Assembly: GCA_944384105.1 (NCBI GenBank)
Contig: CALWSC010000034.1
Coordinates: forward strand, 1-49,753
From: an uncultured Lachnospiraceae bacterium
GTDB lineage: Bacteria > Bacillota > Clostridia > Lachnospirales > Lachnospiraceae
Length of the DNA: 49,753 bases
Reading direction: 5' to 3'
Part shown: one piece after another, positions 16,622 through 26,100 of the stretch
How positions within the stretch are numbered: position 1 is the stretch's first letter
Layout: each line of letters starts with the position of its first letter
Translations under genes and position numbers: made by a program
The notes under the pieces: model-generated
Told to the model about the DNA's origin: nothing
The model's database searches: none
What the model saw: the letters and a program-made list of their open reading frames with translations, nothing else

Positions 16622-17713
16622 TTATTCTCCAAGTATCTTCGCGCAGATTCTGTCACCCATCTCGGATGTGGACACCTTCGTGCATCCCTCAGACATGATG
16701 TCTCCGGTGCGCACACCGTCTGCGAGCACAGACTGAACGGCGCTCTCCACATCATCCGCCTCTTTGTCGAGATCCAGAGAATATCTGAGCATCATTGCGG
16801 CTGAGAGGATCGTTGCAATCGGGTTTGCGATATTCTGTCCCGCAATATCAGGCGCAGATCCGTGGCTTGGCTCGTACAGTCCGAACTTTGTCTCATTTAA
16901 GCTTGCGGACGAGAGCATTCCGATAGATCCGGTAACCATGCTTGCCTCGTCGGAGAGGATATCTCCGAACATATTTTCCGTCAGAATTACGTCAAACTGC
17001 CCCGGGTTCTTAACCAGCTGCATCGCGCAGTTGTCTACCAGCATATGCTCAAGCTTCACATCCGGGTAATCGGCGGCAACTTCCTCCACTACCTTTCTCC
17101 AGAGACGGGAGGAATCGAGCACGTTAGCCTTGTCGACGCTTGTAACTTTGTTTCTTCTCTTTCTTGCGATATCGAACGCGCGCTTTGCAATGCGGCGGAT
17201 CTCATTCTCATCGTAGGTCAGCGTGTCGATTGCCTTTCTCACGCCGTTTTCCTCAACTGTCTTTCTCTCTCCGAAATACAGTCCTCCTGTCAGCTCGCGC
17301 ATGATCATCATGTCAAATCCGTCGCCGATGATCTCATCTCTTAACGGACATGCATCCTTCAATTCATTATACAGGTACGCGGGCCTTAAGTTTGCAAACA
17401 GGTTGAGCGCCTTGCGGATTCCCAGAAGCCCTGCCTCCGGACGCCTGGACGGCTCCAGCCTGTACCACGGAGAGGTCGCTGCGTCGCCTCCGATGGATCC
17501 CATGAGAACCGCGTCGCTTTTCTTTGCCTCCTCGATGGTCTCGTCTGTCAGCGGAATACCGTGTACGTCGATGGATGCTCCGCCGAGCAGCAGCTCTTTA
17601 TATTTAAATTCGTGTCCATATTTCTTACAAATGGCGTCGAGCACTTTCTTAGCCTCTGCCACAATCTCCGGACCGATTCCGTCGCCTGGAATCAATGCAA
17701 TCTGAAAATTCAT
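16622..17713 (-). CDS. leuB: 3-isopropylmalate dehydrogenase
   Basis: This performs the oxidative decarboxylation of 3-isopropylmalate in leucine synthesis. The 363-residue protein has [26 protein letters not shown] and the C-terminal cofactor region [23 protein letters not shown] 17713 is preferred to 17719 because AAAGGG is 9 bases before the former and only 3 before the latter. It is the first gene of a biosynthetic operon; leuA, leuC and leuD are not in the window. Confidence 0.96.
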   Translation of the reverse strand: MNFQIALIPGDGIGPEIVAEAKKVLDAICKKYGHEFKYKELLLGGASIDVHGIPLTDETIEEAKKSDAVLMGSIGGDAATSPWYRLEPSRRPEAGLLGIRKALNLFANLRPAYLYNELKDACPLRDEIIGDGFDMMIMRELTGGLYFGERKTVEENGVRKAIDTLTYDENEIRRIAKRAFDIARKRRNKVTSVDKANVLDSSRLWRKVVEEVAADYPDVKLEHMLVDNCAMQLVKNPGQFDVILTENMFGDILSDEASMVTGSIGMLSSASLNETKFGLYEPSHGSAPDIAGQNIANPIATILSAAMMLRYSLDLDKEADDVESAVQSVLADGVRTGDIMSEGCTKVSTSEMGDRICAKILGE

Positions 17714-17748
17714 AATCATCTACCCTTTCTGCAATTACTTATTTACCT

Positions 17749-17777
17749 ATAATAATTCATTTTCCACGACATTTCAA
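17749..17777 (-). promoter_or_regulatory. leuB: sigma-A promoter of the leuB-ilvD-ilvB-serC-serA operon
   Basis: TTGAAA (17777..17772), a 17-base spacer and TATTAT (17754..17749) match the sigma-A consensus at 4 to 5 of 6 bases per box. The predicted transcript start is about 25-30 bases before the leuB ATG, so there is no room for a T-box or leader peptide. Confidence 0.8.
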
Positions 17778-17798
17778 CTATAAATTACTTTAACGTGC

Positions 17799-17813
17799 TA
17801 CTTTAAGAAAATT
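17799..17813 (-). promoter_or_regulatory. candidate CodY-type box upstream of leuB
   Basis: On the minus strand AATTTTCTTAAAGTA matches the CodY consensus AATTTTCWGAAAATT at 12 of 15 positions. It lies about 20 bases upstream of the -35 box of a branched-chain amino acid operon, the classic CodY target. The region is AT-rich, so chance matches are likely. Confidence 0.3.
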
Positions 17814-17901
17814 TTCTTCTTGAAAAATGCGCTTTTTTGCCTATAAGTACTGAAAATATTTTGTTTTTCATCGTTTCCAGGGGAAAATATTGTAATGAAC
17901 G

Positions 17902-17962
17902 AAAAAACAAAAGCTGCCGCCCGGTTCCCCCTCTCATCGGGAAATCGAACGGCAGCTTTTGT
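17902..17962 (-). terminator. intrinsic terminator of tgt-yajC
   Basis: A perfect 13-bp stem (17907-17919 with 17950-17962) is followed on the minus strand by a run of six U. It starts 9 bases after the yajC stop codon. Confidence 0.9.
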
Positions 17963-17970
17963 GCTTCTCC

Positions 17971-18276
17971 TTATTCGGATGCTTTCTCTACTTCCGCGAT
18001 TGCGCCCTTGCGCATCGGGATGCGGCAGTTTCTGTTATTTCCGAACTCAACGATTACATCGTCGTCAGTAATATCGATCACGATGCCGTAGAATCCTCCT
18101 GTGGTTACCACCGCATCGCCGACTGCCATATCAGCCAGCATAGCCTTTAATCTCTTCTGCTCCTTCTTCTGCGGGCGGATCATCAGCAGATACATGACTC
18201 CGAAAAGAATCACCATCCACACGACCATGATCAGCATTCCGCCGGCGCCTGCACCAGCCGCTTCTGTTAAAAACAT
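17971..18276 (-). CDS. yajC: YajC, preprotein translocase accessory subunit
   Basis: This 101-residue single-span membrane protein associates with SecDF and SecYEG. One N-terminal helix (GMLIMVVWMVILFGVMYLLM) is followed by the family signature RPQKKEQKRLKAMLADMAVGD and a small beta domain (VVTTGGFYGIVIDITDDDVIVE). The tgt-yajC order is widely conserved in bacteria, which supports both calls. Confidence 0.95.
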   Translation of the reverse strand: MFLTEAAGAGAGGMLIMVVWMVILFGVMYLLMIRPQKKEQKRLKAMLADMAVGDAVVTTGGFYGIVIDITDDDVIVEFGNNRNCRIPMRKGAIAEVEKASE

Positions 18277-18393
18277 GACTTTTCCTCCTGCTTCTTTGTT
18301 TCCTTTACAAGCCGTATCCTACGGCACTATTACCATAATACACAACTCTTTAGAATTAGACAAGCCTTTTCATAAAAATTTTATGCTTTACGG

Positions 18394-19533
18394 TTACGCT
18401 TTCCGGTCATTTTCCTCAAAGCCGGCGAGCTTTGCCTTCTTGTACTCCGCAAACCGCCCGGCATCGAGCGCGTCGCGGATCTCCTCCATCATCGTGTTGT
18501 AGAAATACAGGTTGTGCAGCACGCAAAGTCTCATACCGAGCATTTCCTTCGCCTTTAACAGATGGCGGATATATGCCCTGCTGTAGCGGCGGCATGCCGG
18601 ACACTGACACCCCTCCTCGATCGGGCGGGAATCCAGCTCATATTTTGCATTGAAGAGATTTAACTTGCCCTGGTTCGTGTAAACATGACCGTGGCGTCCG
18701 TTGCGGCTCGGATAGACACAGTCAAAGAAGTCGATGCCGCGCTCCACTCCTTCCAGAATATTCGCCGGGGTACCGACGCCCATCAGATAGGTGGGTTTAT
18801 TTCTTGGCAGATGCGGTACGACCGCATCCAGAATCCGGTACATCTCCTCATGGCTCTCTCCGACCGCAAGCCCTCCGACTGCGTAGCCGTCGAGATCCAG
18901 CTCACTGATCTCCTGTGCGTGGCGGATGCGGATATCCTCAAAGATCGCGCCCTGATTGATGCCAAATAAAAGCTGGTGACGGTTGATCGTATCTTCTCTC
19001 GAATTCAGTTCCGCCATCTTATCCCTGCAGCGCTTCAGCCAGCGTGTGGTGCGGTTTACGGAATTTTCCACGTATTCGCGCTCTGCGACACTGGAGGGAC
19101 ACTCGTCGAATGCCATCGCGATCGTAGATGCGAGGTTCGACTGGATCTGCATACTCTCCTCCGGACCCATGAAGATCTGGTGTCCGTCAATGTGAGAGCG
19201 GAAGTAAACGCCCTCCTCCTTGATCCTGCGCAGTCCCGCAAGGGAAAATACCTGGAATCCGCCGGAGTCTGTCAGAATCGGCCGGTTCCAGGACATAAAT
19301 TTGTGCAGTCCGCCCAGCTTCTTGACGATCTCATCGCCGGGACGCACATGCAGATGATATGTGTTGGAGAGCTGCACCTGCGTCTTGATGCCTTCCAGAT
19401 CCTCTGTCGAAACCGCTCCCTTGATTGCCGCAATCGTGCCGACATTCATAAACACAGGCGTCTGAATTGTCCCGTGCACGGTCGTAAACTCGGCGCGCTT
19501 AGCCATCTTTTCCTCTTTTAATACTTTATACAT
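18394..19533 (-). CDS. tgt: tRNA-guanine transglycosylase
   Basis: This exchanges guanine-34 for preQ1 in tRNAs with GUN anticodons, a step of queuosine synthesis. The 379-residue barrel has the catalytic region LTDSGGFQVFSL, the GGLAVGE motif, the second Asp region GIDFFDCVYPSRNGRHG, and a zinc site starting CQCPACRR with a later His. The start MYKVLKEEKMAKRAEF is typical and follows GAGAGAGG. It heads the tgt-yajC unit. Confidence 0.97.
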   Translation of the reverse strand: MYKVLKEEKMAKRAEFTTVHGTIQTPVFMNVGTIAAIKGAVSTEDLEGIKTQVQLSNTYHLHVRPGDEIVKKLGGLHKFMSWNRPILTDSGGFQVFSLAGLRRIKEEGVYFRSHIDGHQIFMGPEESMQIQSNLASTIAMAFDECPSSVAEREYVENSVNRTTRWLKRCRDKMAELNSREDTINRHQLLFGINQGAIFEDIRIRHAQEISELDLDGYAVGGLAVGESHEEMYRILDAVVPHLPRNKPTYLMGVGTPANILEGVERGIDFFDCVYPSRNGRHGHVYTNQGKLNLFNAKYELDSRPIEEGCQCPACRRYSRAYIRHLLKAKEMLGMRLCVLHNLYFYNTMMEEIRDALDAGRFAEYKKAKLAGFEENDRKA

Positions 19534-19587
19534 GGGGTAAAATCCTCTCTCTTTCCTTTTCGATGCGTTATGGATAATCCATGCTTT

Positions 19588-19616
19588 AGTATAGCGGAGC
19601 TTCCGGCTGTTTTCAA
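19588..19616 (-). promoter_or_regulatory. tgt: sigma-A promoter of tgt-yajC
   Basis: TTGAAA (19616..19611), a 17-base spacer and TATACT (19593..19588) lie 55 bases before the tgt start. The promoter directly follows the glnB stop, and I see no strong terminator between, so read-through from amt-glnB is possible. Confidence 0.8.
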
Positions 19617-19634
19617 CAGATTTTTCGGAAAATC

Positions 19635-19991
19635 CTACTCTGCGGACTGGATGGCGTCATATCCGGTCTCTCCGGTTCTGATTTTCAGTGCAGAGCGGAT
19701 CTCGTAGGTAAAGATCTTTCCGTCGCCGACCTCGCCGGTATACGCAGCGGCGCGGATTGCCTCGATTGTCTTATCCGCCCACTCCTCAGATGAGACGACA
19801 ATCTCAAATTTGATCTTCGGCTGCATCTGCATGTCCACTTCCATGCCGCGGACTATCTCGCGGTACCCCCTCTGGATACCGCAGCCCATGACCTGCGAAA
19901 CAGTCAGCCCATTCACGTCAATCGCGTCGAGCGCGGCCTTGACGTCCTCAAATTTTTCTTCTCTTATATATGCCTCTATCTTGATCATCAT
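19635..19991 (-). CDS. glnB: PII nitrogen-regulatory protein
   Basis: PII proteins sense ATP/ADP and 2-oxoglutarate and typically plug the ammonium channel. At 118 residues this has the PII fold, with GIQRGYREIVRGMEVDM as the T-loop region, the B-loop TGEVGDGKIF and a C-terminal IRTGETG. The T-loop tyrosine that is uridylylated in enterobacteria is replaced: the position after RGME is Val. Regulation by nucleotide and 2-oxoglutarate binding is therefore likely, without uridylylation. It lies 15 bases after amt. The ATG at 19991 has the best spacing from GGGGAGG (8 bases); 19997 is too close. Confidence 0.93.
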   Translation of the reverse strand: MMIKIEAYIREEKFEDVKAALDAIDVNGLTVSQVMGCGIQRGYREIVRGMEVDMQMQPKIKFEIVVSSEEWADKTIEAIRAAAYTGEVGDGKIFTYEIRSALKIRTGETGYDAIQSAE

Positions 19992-20006
19992 ATCCATATC
20001 CTCCCC

Positions 20007-21248
20007 TTATTGATCCAGCCCGTTAAAGCTCGGGTATGCGCTCTCGCCGTGCTGTGAGAGGTCAAGTCCCACCTGCTCTTCCTTAACCGTCACACGAAGC
20101 GGTGTGAACATCCGCACAATTCCGGCGCAGATCAGTGTTCCCAGCACCGCAACAGCGAGTGTAACGACGATTCCAAGAAGCTGCGCGGCAAACAGATGAT
20201 AGTCTCCAAACACCAGTCCGTCCCATTTCGCAGTGCCGTTAATCGAGGATTTTGCAAAGATCCCTGTCGCGATTCCTCCCCAGATACCTCCAATACCGTG
20301 GCATCCGAACGCGTCAAGCGCATCGTCGATCTTCAGCTTTTTCTTTACGAGAATCACACCGAAGTAGCAGATCGGACTGACCAGAATTCCGATCGGAAAT
20401 GCTGCCCAGACCGGAACAAACCCGGCGCCCGGCGTGATTGCGACAAGCCCGATGACAAGTCCTGTGGAGGCACCCACGAGCGTCGGTCTGCCGCTTCTGA
20501 TTACCTCAATCGCCATCCAGGACAGAAGCGCCGCTGCGGCTGAGATCGCCGAAGTCATAAATGCGTGCGCCGCCAGTCCGTCTGCCCGAAGGGCACTGCC
20601 TGCATTGAAGCCGAACCAGCCGAACCAGAGCAGGGACGCTCCGAGTACTACAAAAGGTATATTGTGAATCCGGTAGGTTGTGTGCTCATATCCTCTTCTT
20701 CTGCCAAGCAGAACCGCCAGAACCAGGGCGCTCACGCCGGAGCTGATGTGCACGACGTTGCCGCCGGCGAAGTCGACAGAGCCGATGGCAGCGAGGAATC
20801 CTCCCTCACCCCAGACCATGTGTGCCATTGGGCAGTATACGACGACTGACCACAGGATCACAAAGAGAAACAGTGCCTTAAATTTCATTCTGCCCACCAG
20901 AGCACCTGTAATCAGAGCCGGCGTAATCATCGCAAACATCATCTGGAACATGCAGAACACCAGATGCGGTATGGTATCTGCGTACGGTCCCGGCTCCATC
21001 CCGACGCCGTTTAGTCCAAACCAGCGAAAATCTCCGATAATACCCGCGTGATTTCCTCCAAATGACAGCGAATAGCCGAACAGCGCCCACATTACAACAG
21101 AGATTCCCATAATCGCCACACATGCCATCATGGTATTTCCCACATTTTTTCTCCGAACCAGACCTCCATAAAAAAACGCAAGTCCCGGTGTCATAAAAAA
21201 TACAAAAGCTGCACAGATAATCATAAAAGCGGTATCTCCTGCACTCAT
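20007..21248 (-). CDS. amt: ammonium transporter (Amt family)
   Basis: This trimeric membrane channel takes up ammonium. It has 413 residues and eleven expected helices, from MSAGDTAFMIICAAFVFFM to a C-terminal cytoplasmic tail. Family motifs include FFYGGLVRRKNVGNTMM, DFAGGNVVHISSG (pore His) and DDALDAFGCHGIGGIWGG (second pore His region). The downstream PII gene is its usual regulatory partner. A hairpin near the predicted transcript start may control it. Confidence 0.96.
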   Translation of the reverse strand: MSAGDTAFMIICAAFVFFMTPGLAFFYGGLVRRKNVGNTMMACVAIMGISVVMWALFGYSLSFGGNHAGIIGDFRWFGLNGVGMEPGPYADTIPHLVFCMFQMMFAMITPALITGALVGRMKFKALFLFVILWSVVVYCPMAHMVWGEGGFLAAIGSVDFAGGNVVHISSGVSALVLAVLLGRRRGYEHTTYRIHNIPFVVLGASLLWFGWFGFNAGSALRADGLAAHAFMTSAISAAAALLSWMAIEVIRSGRPTLVGASTGLVIGLVAITPGAGFVPVWAAFPIGILVSPICYFGVILVKKKLKIDDALDAFGCHGIGGIWGGIATGIFAKSSINGTAKWDGLVFGDYHLFAAQLLGIVVTLAVAVLGTLICAGIVRMFTPLRVTVKEEQVGLDLSQHGESAYPSFNGLDQ

Positions 21249-21318
21249 AACTTATCCCATCCTCTCATGTTTCATATTTGATAACAGACCTGGCATACGT
21301 TCCATGGAAAACCAAAAC

Positions 21319-21352
21319 GGGCGCCTGAAGTATCGAAACACTTCAGACGCCC
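21319..21352 (-). promoter_or_regulatory. stem-loop in the amt leader (possible attenuator)
   Basis: A 13-bp stem with one mismatch (21319-21331 with 21340-21352) closes an 8-base loop. On the minus strand GTTTTGGTTTT follows, resembling a weak terminator tail. It lies 70 bases before the amt start. No minus-strand gene lies between it and the plus-strand symporter, so it belongs to the amt leader and does not close another gene. Confidence 0.5.
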
Positions 21353-21366
21353 TTGTCTTGTAATGC

Positions 21367-21395
21367 AGTCTACCACAGTTTCTTTCCCGGCACAA
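21367..21395 (-). promoter_or_regulatory. amt: possible amt promoter
   Basis: TTGTGC (21395..21390), a 17-base spacer and TAGACT (21372..21367) form a weak sigma-A-like promoter. Its transcript would begin just before the leader hairpin. Confidence 0.4.
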
Positions 21396-21558
21396 GTAAA
21401 ATTTTTTCTGTATTTTACATCTTTTTTTGTGGATTTGACGAATTTTCAAATAGAATTTCGAATTTTTTTCTCTTTCCTCAGAATGCAATCTATAGTATAA
21501 TTGTTAAGATTATGTAAAATCGCCGGCGATAATGTCCGGCAGAAAGGAATATAATATC

Positions 21559-22941
21559 ATGCTTCAAACAATCGAAAACATCAATTCCGCCGTCAACGGC
21601 TTTGTCTGGGGTGTACCTGCGATGGTCTGTATTCTCGGAGTCGGGCTGCTGTTAAGCTTTCGTACCCGGCTGATTCAGATCCGTAAGCTGGGGTATACGT
21701 TCCGCGTCACGCTGGGCAAGATGTTCAGCAGAGAGAAGGCTGCTGACGGCTCTATCACACCGTTTCAGGCAGTCTGCACGGCGCTTGCCGCGACAGTCGG
21801 CACGGGAAATATCGCGGGCGTCGCGGGCGCAATCGCAATCGGAGGTCCGGGAGCTGTATTCTGGATGTGGATTTCCGCGTTTCTTGGAATGTGCACCAAG
21901 TTTTCCGAGGTGACTCTCGCCGTTCATTTCCGCGAGAAGAACAAGCACGGCGACTGGGTAGGCGGTCCGATGTATTACATAAAGAACGGGCTTGGAAAGA
22001 ACTGGCAGTGGCTTGCAGTCATTTTCTCTGTGCTCGGCATCCTCGCGGTGTTCGGCACCGGCAACGCGACGCAGGTCAATACGATCACAGCTTCGATCGA
22101 CTCTGCGCTTCTCAATTATGGAGTGATCTCTGAGACACAGGTAAAGGGCGTGAATCTGGCGCTCGGGATTCTGATCATGTTTCTCGTTGGGCTGGTGCTG
22201 CTCGGCGGCATCAAGCGAATCGGAAGTGTCGCGGAGAAGCTTGTGCCGTTTATGGCACTTTTGTATATCATCCTGTCGCTCGGCGTCATCTTCATGCACA
22301 TCGACCGCGTGCCGGAGGTCTTCTCCTCGATTGTGCGCGGTGCCTTTTCTCCGTCTGCAGTGACCGGAGGCGTTGTCGGTTCATTCTTTCTGAGTATGAA
22401 GAAGGGACTCTCTCGCGGAATTTTCTCCAATGAGGCCGGTCTCGGTACCGGATCGATTGCGCATGCGACTGCGGATACGGACAACGCAGTGCGTCAGGGC
22501 TTCTTCGGCATCTTTGAAGTGTTTATGGACACCATTGTGATCTGTACGATGACAGCTCTCGTAATTCTCTGCAGCGGAGTGGACTTCACGTTCGGAGCGG
22601 ATGCAGGAGCGGAGCTTACGATCTCGGGCTTTACATCTTCTTATGGAAGCTGGGTATCCATCTTTACCGCTGTCGCAATGTGCTGCTTCGCCTTCTCGAC
22701 AACGCTTGGATGGGGGCTTTACGGAGCGCGGTGCATTGAGTTTCTGTTCGGCGAGCGCGTAATTAAGCCGTTTATGGTCGTGTACTCCTTGGTATCCATC
22801 ATTGGCGCCACCGCCGATCTGGGTCTGCTCTGGAGCCTGGCGGAGACATTCAACGGGCTGATGGCTATTCCCAACCTGATTGCCCTGTTCCTGCTGTCCG
22901 GAACGGTCGTGAAGTTGGTCAGAGAGTATCAAAAGAATTAG
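21559..22941 (+). CDS. AGCS-family sodium (or proton):alanine/glycine symporter
   Basis: This 460-residue membrane transporter imports small neutral amino acids with Na+ or H+. It has 10-11 hydrophobic segments and family signatures: FQAVCTALAATVGTGNIAGV near the N-terminus, WVGGPMYYI, and GIFSNEAGLGTGSIAHATA. The ATG at 21559 (MLQTIENINS) is chosen over 21532 because AAAGGA precedes it by 10 bases. A TATAAT at 21496-21501 is a likely -10 element, with no clear -35. It is divergent from amt. Confidence 0.95.
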   Translation: MLQTIENINSAVNGFVWGVPAMVCILGVGLLLSFRTRLIQIRKLGYTFRVTLGKMFSREKAADGSITPFQAVCTALAATVGTGNIAGVAGAIAIGGPGAVFWMWISAFLGMCTKFSEVTLAVHFREKNKHGDWVGGPMYYIKNGLGKNWQWLAVIFSVLGILAVFGTGNATQVNTITASIDSALLNYGVISETQVKGVNLALGILIMFLVGLVLLGGIKRIGSVAEKLVPFMALLYIILSLGVIFMHIDRVPEVFSSIVRGAFSPSAVTGGVVGSFFLSMKKGLSRGIFSNEAGLGTGSIAHATADTDNAVRQGFFGIFEVFMDTIVICTMTALVILCSGVDFTFGADAGAELTISGFTSSYGSWVSIFTAVAMCCFAFSTTLGWGLYGARCIEFLFGERVIKPFMVVYSLVSIIGATADLGLLWSLAETFNGLMAIPNLIALFLLSGTVVKLVREYQKN

Positions 22942-22984
22942 CCTGCCTTTCTTTCTCATACCGTCCCATCCCTGGATTTTCTAA

Positions 22985-23013
22985 TTGTATTTCGTCATTT
23001 TTTGTCGTATAAT
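22985..23013 (+). promoter_or_regulatory. sigma-A promoter of the acyl-CoA dehydratase activase gene
   Basis: TTGTAT (22985-22990), a 17-base spacer and TATAAT (23008-23013). The transcript leader would be about 85 bases and contain the hairpin at 23048-23076. Confidence 0.8.
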
Positions 23014-23047
23014 ACGAAAGTGTTCCTACTTATAATTATGAGTTGCC

Positions 23048-23076
23048 TGAGGCGAATGCTCAAGTCTTTCGCCTCA
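23048..23076 (+). promoter_or_regulatory. leader hairpin upstream of the activase ribosome binding site
   Basis: TGAGGCGAA (23048-23056) pairs with TTCGCCTCA (23068-23076) around an 11-base loop, 9 bases before AAGGAGG. No U-tract follows, so it is not a terminator; it may stabilise the mRNA or tune translation. Confidence 0.5.
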
Positions 23077-23103
23077 TATACAGAAAAGGAGGATTTTAAC
23101 CCT

Positions 23104-26100
23104 TTGAATACAGAAAATACAAGACCTACATACACCCTGGGAATCGATATCGGTTCCACAACAGTTAAGATCGCGGTGTTGGATGCAGAAAATCAGCTTC
23201 TGTTTGCGGATTACGAGCGGCATTATGCGAATATCCAGTCCACACTTGCCTCGCTGCTTGGAAAGGCGTGTGAGAAACTCGGAGATATCTCGGCGGCGCC
23301 GGTGATTACCGGATCAGGCGGACTGACGCTGGCGAAGCATCTGGAAGTGCCGTTTACACAGGAGGTTATCGCAGTATCCACGGCTCTGCAGTTCTTTGCT
23401 CCGCAGACCGATGTTGCGATCGAGCTGGGCGGCGAAGATGCAAAGATTATTTACTTTGAAAACGGTAATATCGAGCAGCGCATGAACGGCATCTGTGCCG
23501 GAGGTACCGGGTCCTTTATCGACCAGATGGCATCCCTGCTCCAGACCGATGCGTCCGGACTGAATGAATACGCAAAGAGCTATCAGGCGCTTTATCCGAT
23601 TGCTGCCCGCTGCGGCGTATTTGCAAAGACTGATATCCAGCCGCTGATCAACGAGGGCGCGACGAAGCCCGATCTCTCTGCGTCCATTTTCCAGGCGGTT
23701 GTCAATCAGACAATCAGCGGCCTTGCGTGCGGCAAGCCGATTCGCGGTCATATCGCATTCCTCGGCGGACCGCTTCACTTCTTGACCGAACTTCGCCGGG
23801 CATTCATCCGCACCTTAAAGCTTGACGATGAGCATACGATTGTGCCGGAGAACTCACACCTTTTTGCAGCGATGGGTTCTGCAATGACCGCAGCGGAGGA
23901 CGCGTCCGCAGTTGAGCTTCGCGCGATGCAGAAGCGCCTGGAGGAGACCGTGCAGATGGATTTCGAAGTAGCCCGCATGGAACCGCTCTTTGCCAGCGAG
24001 GAGGAATATGAGGAATTCAACGAGCGCCAGAGCAAATATAACGTGGCGACCGGAGATCTCGCATCCTATGAGGGCAACTGCTATCTCGGCATCGACGCAG
24101 GATCGACGACCACAAAAGCTGCACTCGTCGGCGAGGACGGAGCGCTGCTGTACTCATTTTACAGCAACAATCACGGCAACCCGCTTGCCACCTCTATCCG
24201 TGCAATCCAGGAAATTTATTCTCAGATGCCGCCGAGCGCTCATATCGCCTACTCCTGTTCCACAGGCTACGGCGAGGCTCTGATCAAGGCTGCGCTGCTG
24301 CTCGATGAGGGCGAAGTGGAGACCGTATCCCACTACTATGCTGCCGCATTCTTTGATCCGAAGGTAGACTGCATTCTTGACATCGGCGGTCAGGATATGA
24401 AGTGCATCAAAATCAAGAACCATACAGTCGACAGTGTACAGCTTAACGAAGCGTGCTCCTCGGGCTGCGGCTCCTTTATCGAGACATTCGCGAACTCCCT
24501 GAACTACGAGGTGCAGGACTTTGCAAAGGAAGCTTTGTTTGCAAAGCACCCGATTGATCTGGGTACGAGATGCACCGTATTTATGAACTCCAAAGTAAAG
24601 CAGGCGCAGAAAGAAGGAGCGACCGTGGCAGACATTTCCGCCGGTCTTGCGTACTCTGTCATCAAGAACGCGCTTTATAAGGTTATCAAGGTCTCTGACG
24701 CTTCCGAGCTCGGACGCCATATCGTCGTACAGGGCGGTACGTTCTACAACGACGCTGTGCTTCGAAGCTTTGAGAAGATCGCCGACTGTGAAGCTATCCG
24801 TCCTGACATTGCAGGTATCATGGGCGCGTTCGGAGCGGCTCTGATTGCCAGAGAGCGGTACGATGCTGACAAGGAGACGACCATGCTCCCCATCGAGAAG
24901 ATCAACACGCTCAAATATTCTACTACGATGGCAAACTGCAAAGGCTGTACAAACAACTGCCGCCTGACGATCAACCGCTTTTCCGGCGGCCGCCAGTATA
25001 TCAGCGGAAACCGCTGTGAGCGTGGTATCGGCAAACAAAAGAACAAGGACAATATCCCGAACCTGTTCGACTATAAATATAAGAAGATGTTTTCCTATGA
25101 GGCGCTTCCTGCTGACCAGGCGGTTCGCGGCAAGGTCGGCATCCCGAGAGTGCTCAACATGTTTGAGAACTATCCGTTCTGGTTTACGTTCTTTACACGG
25201 CTGAAATACCAGGTAGTGCTCTCTCCGACTTCCACGAGAAGAATCTATGAGCTCGGTATCGAGTCTATCCCGAGCGAATCTGAGTGCTATCCGGCAAAGC
25301 TCGCGCACGGTCATGTGACATGGCTTATCAAGCAGGGAGTAAAATTCATCTTCTATCCCTGCGTGCCGTACGAGCGCACAGAGTTTGAGGGTGCGATCAA
25401 TCACTACAACTGTCCGATCGTCACCTCCTACGCGGAGAATATCAAGAACAACGTCGATGAGTTAAACGATCCGGAGATCACATTCCGAAATCCGTTTCTC
25501 GCGTTCACAAACGAGGAGATTCTCACCCAGCGTCTCATAGAGGAATTTGCCCAGATTCCGGAGCAGGAAGTCAAAAGCGCTGCGCATGAGGCATGGCTTG
25601 AGCTTGCGAGAATGCGCGAAGATATCCGCCGCAAAGGCGAGGAGACGCTGCGCTGGATGGAGGAAAACGGACGCCGCGGCATCGTGCTTGCAGGACGCCC
25701 ATATCACATCGATCCGGAGATCCACCACGGAATTCCTGAGCTGATTACCTCTTACGGCGTCGCTGTACTGACTGAGGACTCCGTCTCTCATCTTGCTCCG
25801 CTGGAGCGGCCGCTGCGCGTCAATGACCAGTGGATGTACCACACACGTCTGTACGCTGCGGCAAACTTCGTAAAGACGCGGGATGATCTTGATTTGATTC
25901 AGCTCAACTCCTTCGGCTGCGGACTTGACGCCGTGACGACCGACGAGGTGAGCGAGATTCTGACAAGAAGCGGCAAGATCTACACCTGCCTGAAGATCGA
26001 CGAGGTCAATAATCTGGGCGCTGCCCGCATCCGCGTGCGCTCCCTGCTCGCTGCAATCCGGGCGAAAGAAAAGGAGCTCGCTGAGGAACAGGCAAAATAT

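Noticed and set aside
23002-23103. Upstream ATG extending the activase by 34 residues
   Set aside because: The ATG falls inside the promoter and the extension spans the leader hairpin and the AAGGAGG site.
24154-25404. A 416-codon minus-strand frame inside the activase gene
   Set aside because: It is antisense to a well-conserved domain and shows no motifs or initiation site.
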